Under the pieces are notes generated by a model. The model saw only the letters and a list, made by a program, of their open reading frames with translations, made no database searches and was not told where the DNA came from. A program made the translations under genes and the position numbers. From an uncultured Clostridia bacterium (GTDB taxonomy: Bacteria > Bacillota > Clostridia > Christensenellales > UBA1242), in the NCBI GenBank assembly GCA_947626175.1, contig CANQRE010000003.1, positions 1-36,479 on the forward strand: a DNA stretch of 36,479 nucleotides. The letters are read 5' to 3'. Each line of letters begins with the position of its first letter. Position 1 is the stretch's first letter. Of the stretch, positions 1 through 7,873 are shown piece by piece.

Positions 1-311
1 ATCCGTCAGGTCAGCCAGATGTTTCGGCAAATGGAAGCAATTTTATCACCCTTTCCGCGGGCGGATATCTTGTTAGATATTACACCTATATCACCAACAA
101 TTCCGACACAGTTCCGCAAATCGACCTTAGCGCCAACGGCATGTTTTTGCCTTTTTCCACTCGCTATGGCTTTGCGCGAACAAACATGGCAATAATGGGT
201 GAATATGTTTTTCGTTTAACAAACACAGGCCGCCTTCAAATAACTCACACACCAAGCAGCGACATAACCTATTCCAACACCTATGTCGTTGTTCAAAAGT
301 TGTCAAATTAA
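1..311 (+). CDS. C-terminal fragment of a collagen/BclA-like surface protein (jelly-roll tail)
   Basis: The reading frame is open at the left edge and ends at TAA 309-311, leaving about 102 residues. The fragment is rich in Ser, Thr, Asn and Tyr with alternating beta-strand patterns (SAGGYLVRYY, LSANGMFLPF, GEYVFRLTN) and ends in VVVQKLSN. This resembles the C1q/TNF-like beta-sandwich tail of BclA and other collagen-like exosporium or surface proteins of Clostridia and Bacilli. The collagen (GXX) repeats and signal region would lie upstream, outside the window. It overlaps the convergent small gene at 303-503 by nine bases. The family call is an inference from pattern only; other phage-tail or surface beta-sandwich proteins are possible. 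Confidence 0.5.
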   Translation, partial: PSGQPDVSANGSNFITLSAGGYLVRYYTYITNNSDTVPQIDLSANGMFLPFSTRYGFARTNMAIMGEYVFRLTNTGRLQITHTPSSDITYSNTYVVVQKLSN

Positions 312-503
312 GGGAAGAGATTGCTCGCTGTCTTTGTCAGCGCTTTTTTCATCTGGCGGAGTTTTTTCTTGGCATAAAGTTTGCGTGCGGTATGCAATAT
401 ACTCGGGGCTTTGAAACTCGCCAAGCGCGGAAAAAACATTGCTTGCAAAGTCTGAAAAAGCCTTGCATATTTTGGGTTTGTTTTCAACAGATTTATGTTT
501 CAT
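303..503 (-). CDS. Small hypothetical protein (66 aa)
   Basis: An ATG at 503 on the minus strand is preceded by TTGGAGAAAAAAA, a good Shine-Dalgarno at normal spacing. This favours a 66-residue protein over the longer 109-residue frame, which would read through the ligD start. The product is polar, has two Cys, no membrane segment and an acidic/lysine-rich tail (PPDEKSADKDSEQ). A TTGACA box at 551-556 on this strand could be its -35. It is divergent from ligD and convergent with the surface-protein fragment. I do not recognise the family. Confidence 0.45.
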   Translation of the reverse strand: MKHKSVENKPKICKAFSDFASNVFSALGEFQSPEYIAYRTQTLCQEKTPPDEKSADKDSEQSLPLI

Positions 504-567
504 TTTTTTTCTCCAATTTTTGGTTTGCAATAGAATAATAATATGAAAGATGTCAACCATTTGCCAT

Positions 568-2946
568 ATGGAAAGCTTGAAATCATACAACAAAAAACGT
601 AACTTTGAAAAAACCAACGAACCAAAGGGCAAAGTGGAAAAATCTTCAAAGCATATTTTTTGCGTTCAATATCATTTGGCAAGGGCAAAACATTATGACT
701 TTCGGCTTGAACACAACGGTGTTATGATCAGTTTTGCAGTGCCAAAAGGTCCGTCTCTCAATCCCAAGGACAAACGCCTTGCCGTGAAAGTTGAGGACCA
801 TCCAGTAAGTTATGCTTCATTTGAAGGAACAATTCCAAAAGGTGAATATGGTGGCGGAACGGTTATGCTTTGGGATGAAGGCACTTGGGCGGCTTTGGAA
901 GATGAAGATCAAGGTCTAAAAAACGGGTCGCTCAAGTTTGAGCTCTTTGGCAAAAAACTAAAGGGAAAATGGGCGCTTGTAAGACTTAAAAAAGACAATG
1001 AAAAAGAAAATTGGCTTTTGATAAAAGAAAATGATGAGTTTGCAAGCCAAACAAAAAACGTGACAAAAAACAACATTTCCGTGAAAACAAACAGAACAAT
1101 ATCTCAAATTGAAAGTGGCAAAACGTTACAAAAACAAAAAAATCCTTTCGGCTATGTTTCGCCAATGCTTGCCAAACTTGAAACAACTGTTCCAAAAGGC
1201 AACGATTATGCTTTTGAAGTCAAATATGATGGCTACAGGGTTATCGGTGTTGTTGAAAATGGTGTGGCCAAACTTTTTTCGCGAAATGGACAAGATTATT
1301 CGCAAAAGTTTGAAATCATAACTCAAAAATTGCAAACTTTTTTTGCTGACAAATCACTGGTTGTTGACGGTGAACTGATTGCCCCAGACATTGAAGGTAA
1401 AAGTGATTTTGGCGCGCTGCAGGCATATTTAAAAAACCCTGAAGGCAAAACTCTTGTTTATATGGTTTTTGATATTTTGGCGTTAGATGGCAAAGATTTG
1501 CGTCAAAAACCTCTTTTAGAACGCAAAAAAGTGTTAAAAAACCTTTTAAAAGGCTCTCCAGCCGAAATTCAACTTTCAAAACATGTTATAGGTCACGGCG
1601 AAGAAAGTTTTTTGCTTGCCCAAAAATTGGGACTGGAAGGAATTGTTGGAAAAAAGTTTGATTCTCTTTATTCATCATCGCGAAATGGCGATTGGATAAA
1701 GATCAAGTGCTATCATCGTCAGGAGTTTGTTGTTGGCGGATATGAAAAGTCGGACAAAAAGCAAGGCGGGATTGGCGCGCTTTTGGTGGGTTATTATTTG
1801 GATAAGGACCTTGTTTTTGTCGGCAAGGTGGGAACTGGGATTGATGAAGATGAAGCGCAAAGCTTAAAAAAGAAGTTCAAAAACATTGTCATAAACAAAT
1901 CTCCATTCAAAAATCCGCACAAAAATAGTGACAATTTGGTTCATTTAAAACCTTTGCTTGTGGTTGAGGTTCAATATGCGCAGCTAACAAGTGATGGTCT
2001 TCTTCGCCAAGCAAGTTACAAGGGCATTAGGGACGACAAAACTGCAAGCGAAGTTGTGCTTGAACAGGCTGAGAAAAGTGTTGGCCGAGTCAAAATAACA
2101 AGCCCGGAAAGAAAAGTGTTTGCCGAAGACGACATTTCAAAATTGGACGTTGCAAAATATTATTTGCTCGTTGCGGATGAAATGTTAAAATATTGCTCTA
2201 ACAGACTTTTGTCAGTTGTAAGATGTCATGACAATATCGAAAGCGAAAAGTTTTTCAAAAAGCATCCACAAAAGGGAGCAAAATGTGTTAAAACAAAAAA
2301 AATAATTGGCTCAGATGGTGAAAAAGATGATTATTTTTATGTTGACTCAAAGGAAGGGATTTTGAGTGAAGTTCAGTCGGGAACAGTTGAGTTTCACGCT
2401 TGGGCAAGCAAAGTTAAAACGCTTGACAAGCCTGACATGATGGTGTTTGACCTTGACCCAGATGAAAATGTCAAATTGGAGCAACTAAGGCGCGGCGCGC
2501 TTGACTTAAGAAATGTGCTTTCGCAGCTTAATTTAAAAAGTTTCATCAAAACAAGCGGCGGAAAGGGTTATCACATTGTTGTTCCTTTTCAGCCTTCGGC
2601 AAACTGGCAAGTTTTTCATGATTTTGCAAAAAATGTTGCTTTGCTCATGGAAGAAAAATGGCCTGATCGCTACACGTCAAACATTCGCAAGGATTCTCGC
2701 AAGGGCAAAATTTTTATTGATTATGTAAGAAATGCAAGGGGTGCAACATCCGTGTGTCCATATTCTCTTAGAGCCAGAAAAGGAGCAAGCGTTTCATGCC
2801 CGATAAGGTGGAGTGAACTTGGCAGCGTTGAGCCTTCTTCAATCACAATGAAGGATGCGCTAAAGCGTTTAAAAAAGCCTTCTCCATGGGCTGAGCTTTT
2901 TTTGGTAAAGCAAAAACTTGGCAAGATCAAGCCTCCAAAAACATAA
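568..2946 (+). CDS. ligD: Multifunctional DNA ligase D (phosphoesterase-ligase-polymerase)
   Basis: ATP-dependent ligase of bacterial non-homologous end joining, also with 3'-end cleaning and gap filling. Residues about 5-155 form the 3'-phosphoesterase domain (HYDFRLE with H42 and D44, DHP at 77-79, then GTIPKGEYGGG). Residues about 195-510 form the nucleotidyltransferase/OB ligase (motif I KYDGYR with K219, LFSRNG, EGIVGKK, WIKIK). Residues about 520-792 form the primase-like polymerase (DLDP with D628 and D630, SGGKGYH at 663-669). This is the Pseudomonas-type domain order. An in-frame ATG at 550 is also possible; neither start has a clear Shine-Dalgarno, and 568 was chosen because family members start just before the conserved YxKKRxF motif. 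No Ku gene is seen in the window. Confidence 0.93.
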   Translation: MESLKSYNKKRNFEKTNEPKGKVEKSSKHIFCVQYHLARAKHYDFRLEHNGVMISFAVPKGPSLNPKDKRLAVKVEDHPVSYASFEGTIPKGEYGGGTVMLWDEGTWAALEDEDQGLKNGSLKFELFGKKLKGKWALVRLKKDNEKENWLLIKENDEFASQTKNVTKNNISVKTNRTISQIESGKTLQKQKNPFGYVSPMLAKLETTVPKGNDYAFEVKYDGYRVIGVVENGVAKLFSRNGQDYSQKFEIITQKLQTFFADKSLVVDGELIAPDIEGKSDFGALQAYLKNPEGKTLVYMVFDILALDGKDLRQKPLLERKKVLKNLLKGSPAEIQLSKHVIGHGEESFLLAQKLGLEGIVGKKFDSLYSSSRNGDWIKIKCYHRQEFVVGGYEKSDKKQGGIGALLVGYYLDKDLVFVGKVGTGIDEDEAQSLKKKFKNIVINKSPFKNPHKNSDNLVHLKPLLVVEVQYAQLTSDGLLRQASYKGIRDDKTASEVVLEQAEKSVGRVKITSPERKVFAEDDISKLDVAKYYLLVADEMLKYCSNRLLSVVRCHDNIESEKFFKKHPQKGAKCVKTKKIIGSDGEKDDYFYVDSKEGILSEVQSGTVEFHAWASKVKTLDKPDMMVFDLDPDENVKLEQLRRGALDLRNVLSQLNLKSFIKTSGGKGYHIVVPFQPSANWQVFHDFAKNVALLMEEKWPDRYTSNIRKDSRKGKIFIDYVRNARGATSVCPYSLRARKGASVSCPIRWSELGSVEPSSITMKDALKRLKKPSPWAELFLVKQKLGKIKPPKT

Positions 2947-2971
2947 AATTTTTTCAAGAGATAAAATTGTT

Positions 2972-2999
2972 TTGTTGCAAACAAAATCTGTGATATATT
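2972..2999 (+). promoter_or_regulatory. Candidate promoter for the DUF262 gene
   Basis: TTGTTG (2972-2977), 16-base spacer, TATATT (2994-2999), lying in the 83-base gap after ligD. It suggests the nuclease gene can be transcribed separately from ligD. Support is by eye only. Confidence 0.4.
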
Positions 3000-3029
3000 T
3001 AAATAGACCACAAAAAAAACGGAGAAGTT

Positions 3030-5441
3030 ATGGACGAAAAAATATCACAGTTATTGCAAATGCTTGCAAATGAGCCGCAAACAAGCAAACAGCAAATTTG
3101 CAAAACGCTTTTGGGCGAAAACGCCAATGAATTTATTGACAATTTAACAATAGAAAACAGTTACACTCCGCTTGTTAATTTAAGCTCAATTGCCGAAAGC
3201 AAAGGTTTTGCGTTTCGAATTCCATCAAATCAAAGGGGATATGTTTGGAACACAAAATTTGAGCAAATGTTTGAAAAAGAGCAGTTGCAAAACATAGATG
3301 AGGACTCGGCAAAATATAACAAAGCGGTTGACGATTTGTTTGAAAACAACACTGATGTCAAAAAAATGAAGCAAAATCCAAATGAGCAATTGGATGATTT
3401 TTGGGACGATTTAAAACGCATAAGTGAACGCGACACAACTGAATATTACATGGGCATGATGTCGCTTCAGCCGATGTCGAATTTTGATGCCAAAAATGAA
3501 AGCCTTGATGGCAAAAAAGCGTTTTATGTTATTGATGGTCAGCAACGATTGACCACATGTGCAATCTTGTTAAAGCTTTTAAATGGCGAAAACGAATATG
3601 ACAAACTTGATTTAAATTACACCTCAAAGGCAACATCTTACACCAAAATTGTTTCCAGCATTTTGCAAGATGAAATGGCAGCCGTAGATGAAGACAGCCT
3701 GTATTATCAAAGGCTGACTCTTGCCAAAAAGTTTTTAAAGTGGAAACTAAGAATTGAAGGCATTTTGCAAGATGAAAAAAAAATTGAAAAACTTAAAAAC
3801 ACTTTGACAAACGTTGTCAAATTCAACATTTTGTTCAGCACCGAAGAAAAAGGCTCACTTGTTTTTGAAACGCTCAACAATCGTGGAAAATCGCTCACGC
3901 AGCTTGAAATATTAAAAAATCGCGTATATGCAATGCTTGACAAAATTGATTATCGCCAAAGCGGTGAGCAAAACATTGACGAAAATGAAATTTTGAACAG
4001 AAAAACAAGCTTAAGCATAAAATTGCTTAACTGTTGGACAACGATTTTTGACAATCTTGGCAAGGCGTCACTGATCACCGATCAAAACGCCACTGAGCTA
4101 AAGGATGAAGAATTTTTGCAAGCCTATTGGATTGTTGAAACTGGAAAGGTGTTTGAAAAAACGCGTGAAAAGGTGATAGCGGACTTGCTTGAGCATATAA
4201 ATTTGGATGCTCAAAACATTGAAACTGGCAAAATTTTTACAAAGAGCGAAGTTGAAAAGTTTATGAGTTCGCTTGAAGATTTTTCAAAAGGCTGGCGAGA
4301 ATTTTTCAATCCAACAAAAAACACGCTTAACGCAAACTTGATTTCAAAAATATGCCGAATCACAAATGATGTTCATCTTCGAGCAAGCATAATTGCAATC
4401 ATGCGAAGCAAAATTGGCCAAAGCAAAAATGAAGCCGAAAACATGGGAAAAGTGTTTGGATTTATAGAAAAATGGCTGTTTTTCATTTTGTTTATATATC
4501 AGCCAACAAAAAAAGCAGATTTCAGCTTTTTGATTGAAAAAGTTCATTCTCTTCACATTTTGGGCGAACAAGAAAGCAAAACAGGCTTTAAACAAAGCTA
4601 TAATGTCATTCGCGAACTTTTGAACTTGATTGTTGAAAACAAAGGTGATGACAACGGCAAAAAGGACAAATCGCTCAAAAACATATTGTGCTGGCAAACA
4701 ATTTGTGATTGGATTGACGAGTGCTATGAAAATTACAGCGGATTTTATGATTGGAGCGGAATCAGATATTTTGTGTATGAACAAAATCTTGATGCTTTGG
4801 GGGATGATCAAAATCTCAAAATTTATCCATGGAAAAAAATCCGTGAAAGCATAGAGCATATTTATCCGCAAAATCCTCGAAGAAAAAATTGCAAAGATGA
4901 AGAAAATGCTCTTTATTGGGAAAAGGGATTCACAACTGGAAAAGTTCCTTCAACTGATTGTTTCCCAAAGGAGCTATGGTCGCATGAGCTTAATTTGCAA
5001 AAAATGAAAAACTCACTTGGAAATTTGATGGCGTTGTCGCAAAAAGCAAACAGGGGCGGAAGCAATTACAAATATCCTGTCAAGAAAAAAACAATATACA
5101 TAGAAAAAGGCTCAAATATTTCGTTGAAAGTTGGATCAAAATATGATCACTGGCATTTATATTACTTGGTTGAGCGCAACAAGGATGTTTTTGAGTGGCT
5201 GATCGCAAGATGGACAAACATTGACTTAAGCATAACAAAAAATGGAGCGGATGAAGCACTTGATCAGCCAATTGAATACAATTTGGCATTGCAAGATGAC
5301 GCCGCACAAAAAACAAAAGCGCTGAGCAAGATGACGGATTTCTTGTCAGATGAAAATTTGCAAAAACGCGAAAAACTTATTTCAAAACTTGCAGGAACAA
5401 AAGCACTCAAGGATAAACTAGAAAAACTTATTTCAAAATAG
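3030..5441 (+). CDS. DUF262-DUF1524 fused protein, GmrSD-like nuclease (possible type IV restriction or defence)
   Basis: 803 residues. The N-terminal half carries DUF262 (ParB/GmrS-like, nucleotide-dependent) hallmarks: IPSNQRGYVW near residue 64, VIDGQQRLTT near 167, and FETLNNRGKSLTQLE near 280. The C-terminal part carries DUF1524 (GmrD, His-Me/HNH nuclease) hallmarks: IEHIYPQ near 608, then SLGNLMALSQKANRGGSN. In known members (GmrSD, BrxU, SspE-type) these two domains sense modified DNA or phage and cleave it. Here both are in one polypeptide, with no partner methylase beside it. The RBS is GGAGAAGTT before ATG 3030. The start of the methyltransferase gene follows after nine bases. Family assignment is strong; the biological target cannot be read from sequence. 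Confidence 0.85.
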   Translation: MDEKISQLLQMLANEPQTSKQQICKTLLGENANEFIDNLTIENSYTPLVNLSSIAESKGFAFRIPSNQRGYVWNTKFEQMFEKEQLQNIDEDSAKYNKAVDDLFENNTDVKKMKQNPNEQLDDFWDDLKRISERDTTEYYMGMMSLQPMSNFDAKNESLDGKKAFYVIDGQQRLTTCAILLKLLNGENEYDKLDLNYTSKATSYTKIVSSILQDEMAAVDEDSLYYQRLTLAKKFLKWKLRIEGILQDEKKIEKLKNTLTNVVKFNILFSTEEKGSLVFETLNNRGKSLTQLEILKNRVYAMLDKIDYRQSGEQNIDENEILNRKTSLSIKLLNCWTTIFDNLGKASLITDQNATELKDEEFLQAYWIVETGKVFEKTREKVIADLLEHINLDAQNIETGKIFTKSEVEKFMSSLEDFSKGWREFFNPTKNTLNANLISKICRITNDVHLRASIIAIMRSKIGQSKNEAENMGKVFGFIEKWLFFILFIYQPTKKADFSFLIEKVHSLHILGEQESKTGFKQSYNVIRELLNLIVENKGDDNGKKDKSLKNILCWQTICDWIDECYENYSGFYDWSGIRYFVYEQNLDALGDDQNLKIYPWKKIRESIEHIYPQNPRRKNCKDEENALYWEKGFTTGKVPSTDCFPKELWSHELNLQKMKNSLGNLMALSQKANRGGSNYKYPVKKKTIYIEKGSNISLKVGSKYDHWHLYYLVERNKDVFEWLIARWTNIDLSITKNGADEALDQPIEYNLALQDDAAQKTKALSKMTDFLSDENLQKREKLISKLAGTKALKDKLEKLISK

Positions 5442-5450
5442 GCAAAAGAT

Positions 5451-6722
5451 ATGGAAATTGTGGATTATGACATTGTTGGCAGGGGTGTTGCAAAAAAGGA
5501 CGGAAAGGTTTATTTTGTCAAAAATGCACTTCTGGGCGAAGATGTTGACATAAAAATTGAAAGCGAAGGGAAAAATTTTTGTAACGCGGTTGCCACAAAA
5601 ATAAATATTCCAAGCGCTCAAAGGCAAAAGCCAGAGTGCAAATATTATGGCGTTTGTGGTGGCTGTCAGCTGCAACATTTTTCTGTCAAAGAGCAGCTAT
5701 TGTTCAAAAAGCAGCTTGTTCAAAACACCTTGAAAAAAGTTGGATCGTTGCAGTGCAAAGTTGAAGATGTTGTCGCTTCAAACAAGCAATATTTTTATCG
5801 CAACAAATGTGCTTTTGCTTCTCAAACGCAAAACAAACGCACTCTTTTTGGAATGTATAAGCCCAAAACAAAGGACTTTGTTGAAATCAAAAAATGTTTG
5901 CTTGCAAGCGAAGGAATCAACAATGTTTTGTCGCTTTCTGCAAAGTTTTTTGCCACACATTGTGAGCCAAATTTAAAAGAGCTTGTCATAAGGCAAGTGG
6001 GCGACAGTTTTTTGATAATCCTTGCTCAAAAAGGCAAGTTGACAAGCCTTGATGAGTTTCAAAAATATCTCAGCCAACATGGCATAAGATATGGGCTTTT
6101 TTCAAATCATAATTTGTCGGATGATGAAATTTTGTCCAGCAACAACATTTATGTTGCAGGAGAAAAATGGCTCTTGTTAAATGAATTTTCCACAGAGCAA
6201 AAACTTTTTGCCGGATCTTTTTTGCAGGTTAATTCGTATGTGAAAAATTTGTTGTATCAACAGGTTTTGCAGTTAACAAATTCAAATGAACAAATTGTTG
6301 ATGCTTATTGCGGAATTGGGCAGATGACCTATTTATTGTCGCAAAAAGCAGAAAAGGTGATTGGGATTGAAAGCGTTAGCTCTGCAATTTCTTCTGCAAA
6401 TGAGCTTAAGGAAAAAACAAATTCAAAAAATCTTGAGTTTGTGCTAGGGGATGTCAAACAAAAACTTTCGTCTGCCTTAAAAGGTTTAAAAAATCCCGTT
6501 GTGGTCTTGGATCCGCCGCGCAAAGGTTGCGAAAGGCAGGTGTTAGAAATTTTGGGAAAATCAAGAGTCAAAAAGATAATATATGTTTCGTGCAGTCCAA
6601 TTTCGCTTAGCAGGGATTTGGCATATTTAAGCGGCTATGGCTTCAAGATAACACTGGCTCAGCCTTTCGACATGTTTCCAAACACGGCAAATGTTGAAAC
6701 AGTTGTTCAAATAACAAGATAA
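5451..6722 (+). CDS. rlmD: 23S rRNA (uracil-C5)-methyltransferase, RlmD/TrmA family
   Basis: SAM-dependent RNA m5U methyltransferase. Residues 1-55 look like a TRAM RNA-binding domain. Four [4Fe-4S] cysteines are present: C63, C69, C72 (in CGVCGGC-like context) and C149. SAM motif VDAYCGIGQM at 283-292, DPPRKG at 354-359, catalytic C381 in YVSCSP, and the general-base E416 in NVETV are all intact, so it should be active. At 423 residues it is of normal family length. Firmicutes often carry several paralogues, so the exact target (U1939, U747 or tRNA U54) is not settled by sequence. It begins nine bases after the DUF262 gene with only a weak RBS, so it may be read from that transcript. Confidence 0.88.
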   Translation: MEIVDYDIVGRGVAKKDGKVYFVKNALLGEDVDIKIESEGKNFCNAVATKINIPSAQRQKPECKYYGVCGGCQLQHFSVKEQLLFKKQLVQNTLKKVGSLQCKVEDVVASNKQYFYRNKCAFASQTQNKRTLFGMYKPKTKDFVEIKKCLLASEGINNVLSLSAKFFATHCEPNLKELVIRQVGDSFLIILAQKGKLTSLDEFQKYLSQHGIRYGLFSNHNLSDDEILSSNNIYVAGEKWLLLNEFSTEQKLFAGSFLQVNSYVKNLLYQQVLQLTNSNEQIVDAYCGIGQMTYLLSQKAEKVIGIESVSSAISSANELKEKTNSKNLEFVLGDVKQKLSSALKGLKNPVVVLDPPRKGCERQVLEILGKSRVKKIIYVSCSPISLSRDLAYLSGYGFKITLAQPFDMFPNTANVETVVQITR

Positions 6723-6731
6723 GGAGAAGTT

Positions 6732-7403
6732 ATGACATTGAGCAAAATCAAATGTGTGATTTTTGATGTTGACGGCACAATTTTTGATAGTGAAACAATT
6801 TGGGAACAAACTTGCAAGCAGCTTTGCAAAAAATTTAACACAACCCTTAGTGATGAAGCGCGCCTTCAAATGAGCGGCAGAAACGCCAAGGAAATCATTG
6901 CTTTCATTCACAAGCAATGCCCAGATATTGATGCTGCTGCTTTTAGGGAGCAGTGGGAAGAAATGGTTTTCAAATATAATGAGCAGCACGGGATGAAATT
7001 TAAAAAAGGCTTTTTAAACTTGATGAAGTATCTTCAAAAAACATCTTTGCGTGTGGCAATCGCCACGGGCAGCAGAAAAAGCGATGTTGTCAGCCGATTT
7101 AAAAAACATAATATTGATGCCGAAAAAATGTTTGAACAAATCATCACCACAAGTCAGGTCAAAAAAGGAAAGCCAAGCCCGCAAGTATACAAACTTGTGC
7201 TTAAAAGATTAAATTTAAAAGCAAAAAATTGCATTGTTATTGAGGACAGCCCAAATGGAACAAAGTCGGCAGTCAAGGCAGGCATTCCAACAATTTTGAT
7301 TCCAGATGTGTTTAAGCCTGACAAGTTTGCTCTCAAACACGCAATTACAATCTTAAAAGATATGGATGAAGCCAAAACATTTTTAAAATCCATGGGGATA
7401 TAA
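6732..7403 (+). CDS. HAD-superfamily phosphatase (beta-phosphoglucomutase/Gph-like)
   Basis: 223-residue haloacid-dehalogenase-type hydrolase with a helical cap. Motif I is DVDGT with nucleophile D12 and acid/base D14, motif II is the IATGS segment, motif III Lys lies in KKGKPSP, and motif IV is VIEDSPNG followed by AVKAGI. The pattern matches the subfamily of phosphoglycolate/sugar-phosphate phosphatases and beta-phosphoglucomutases; the substrate cannot be deduced. The RBS is AAGGAGAAGTT before ATG 6732, nine bases after rlmD, so the two are probably cotranscribed and end at the terminator at 7432-7468. Confidence 0.85.
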   Translation: MTLSKIKCVIFDVDGTIFDSETIWEQTCKQLCKKFNTTLSDEARLQMSGRNAKEIIAFIHKQCPDIDAAAFREQWEEMVFKYNEQHGMKFKKGFLNLMKYLQKTSLRVAIATGSRKSDVVSRFKKHNIDAEKMFEQIITTSQVKKGKPSPQVYKLVLKRLNLKAKNCIVIEDSPNGTKSAVKAGIPTILIPDVFKPDKFALKHAITILKDMDEAKTFLKSMGI

Positions 7404-7431
7404 AAACACAAAAATAAATACAAAAACACAA

Positions 7432-7468
7432 AAAATCGCAAAAAAATGAGGTTTTTTGCGGTTTTTTT
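7432..7468 (+). terminator. Intrinsic terminator after the HAD gene
   Basis: Nine-base stem CGCAAAAAA (7437-7445) pairing with TTTTTTGCG (7452-7460), six-base loop, followed by a run of T at 7462-7468. An A-run before the stem extends the pairing. Confidence 0.8.
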
Positions 7469-7562
7469 AACAAAAATCGTCAAAATTTGTTTAAAAAAGC
7501 CGTTTTGCAAATCAAAACAAGTTTCAAATTTTGTTGCTTAAAATGTTTGCAAACAATTTTGC

Positions 7563-7591
7563 TTGAAATTTTTTAAATTATGGTTTATACT
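7563..7591 (+). promoter_or_regulatory. Promoter of the tRNA-Arg gene
   Basis: TTGAAA (7563-7568), 17-base spacer, TATACT (7586-7591). The predicted start falls about six bases before the mature tRNA 5' end at 7604. The 90 or so bases upstream (7470-7562) are very AT-rich and hold nothing else I can name. Confidence 0.6.
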
Positions 7592-7603
7592 CTTTTTAAC
7601 AAT

Positions 7604-7679
7604 GACCTCGTAGTAAAATCGGATATTACGGAGCCCTCCTAAGGCTTTGTTTCGGGTTCGAGTCCCGGCGGGGTCACCA
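7604..7679 (+). tRNA. tRNA-Arg (anticodon CCT, reads AGG)
   Basis: A complete cloverleaf with encoded CCA. Acceptor GACCTCG (7604-7610) pairs with CGGGGTC (7669-7675), discriminator A7676, CCA 7677-7679. D stem GTAA/TTAC (7613-7616, 7626-7629) has a nine-base loop with GG then A (A20 is an arginine identity base). Anticodon stem GAGCC/GGCTT (7631-7635, 7643-7647) with loop CTCCTAA and anticodon CCT at 7638-7640. T arm TCGGG/CCCGG with loop TTCGAGT at 7657-7663. The 3' end is duplicated downstream at 7874-7892. Confidence 0.95.
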
Positions 7680-7792
7680 ACAAAAAAAGCGTCATCCTGA
7701 CGCTTATTTTTTTGCTATTCGAAAAAACGGAAGTGTTTATGAATAAAATCAAGCCGGGGCTCGAACACACACAAGGGCTCCCAAAAATATTT
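7661..7792. repeat. 132-bp direct repeat, copy 1 (starts inside the tRNA T loop)
   Basis: Pairs with 7874-8005 at a constant offset of 213 bases, with six mismatches in 132 by my count and no gaps. It contains the last 19 bases of the tRNA (including CCA), the bidirectional terminator, and at 7750-7780 a minus-strand segment that resembles a decayed tRNA: GTTCGAGCCCCGGC (compare tRNA GTTCGAGTCCCGGC) and GAGCCCT (as in the tRNA anticodon stem). Confidence 0.9.
7687..7713 (+). terminator. Terminator after tRNA-Arg (copy 1)
   Basis: Eight-base stem AAGCGTCA (7687-7694) and TGACGCTT (7698-7705) with a three-base loop, then A and seven T (7707-7713). Seven A before the stem give it a T tail on the minus strand too, so it can work in both directions. 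An identical copy lies 213 bases downstream. Confidence 0.85.
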
Positions 7793-7803
7793 TTATTTTT
7801 GGG
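7780..7803. repeat. Perfect 10-bp inverted repeat at the end of repeat copy 1
   Basis: CCCAAAAATA (7780-7789) and TATTTTTGGG (7794-7803) around a four-base TTTT loop. Only the left arm is present in copy 2, so the second arm belongs to the spacer rather than the repeat. Confidence 0.7.
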
Positions 7804-7873
7804 AAGAGGAGCAAACGAGTGAAGCTTTAGGGTTGCGACAAGCAACCCGCCATTCAAGCGAGATTTGCGACGA
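7793..7873. other. 81-base spacer between the two tRNA-linked repeats
   Basis: Higher in G+C than its surroundings and not coding in any convincing way. It contains a perfect seven-base hairpin, GGGTTGC (7830-7836) and GCAACCC (7842-7848) with loop GACAA, and a repeated TTGCGACRA word (7834-7841 and 7866-7873) that abuts the second tRNA fragment. With the repeats it fills the 342-base gap between the tRNA and the next gene. Confidence 0.6.

Noticed and set aside
4344..4871. 175-codon minus-strand open frame inside the DUF262-DUF1524 gene
   Set aside because: Fully nested in a strong coding gene with domain motifs; the antisense product is hydrophobic noise rich in Phe, Ile and Cys.
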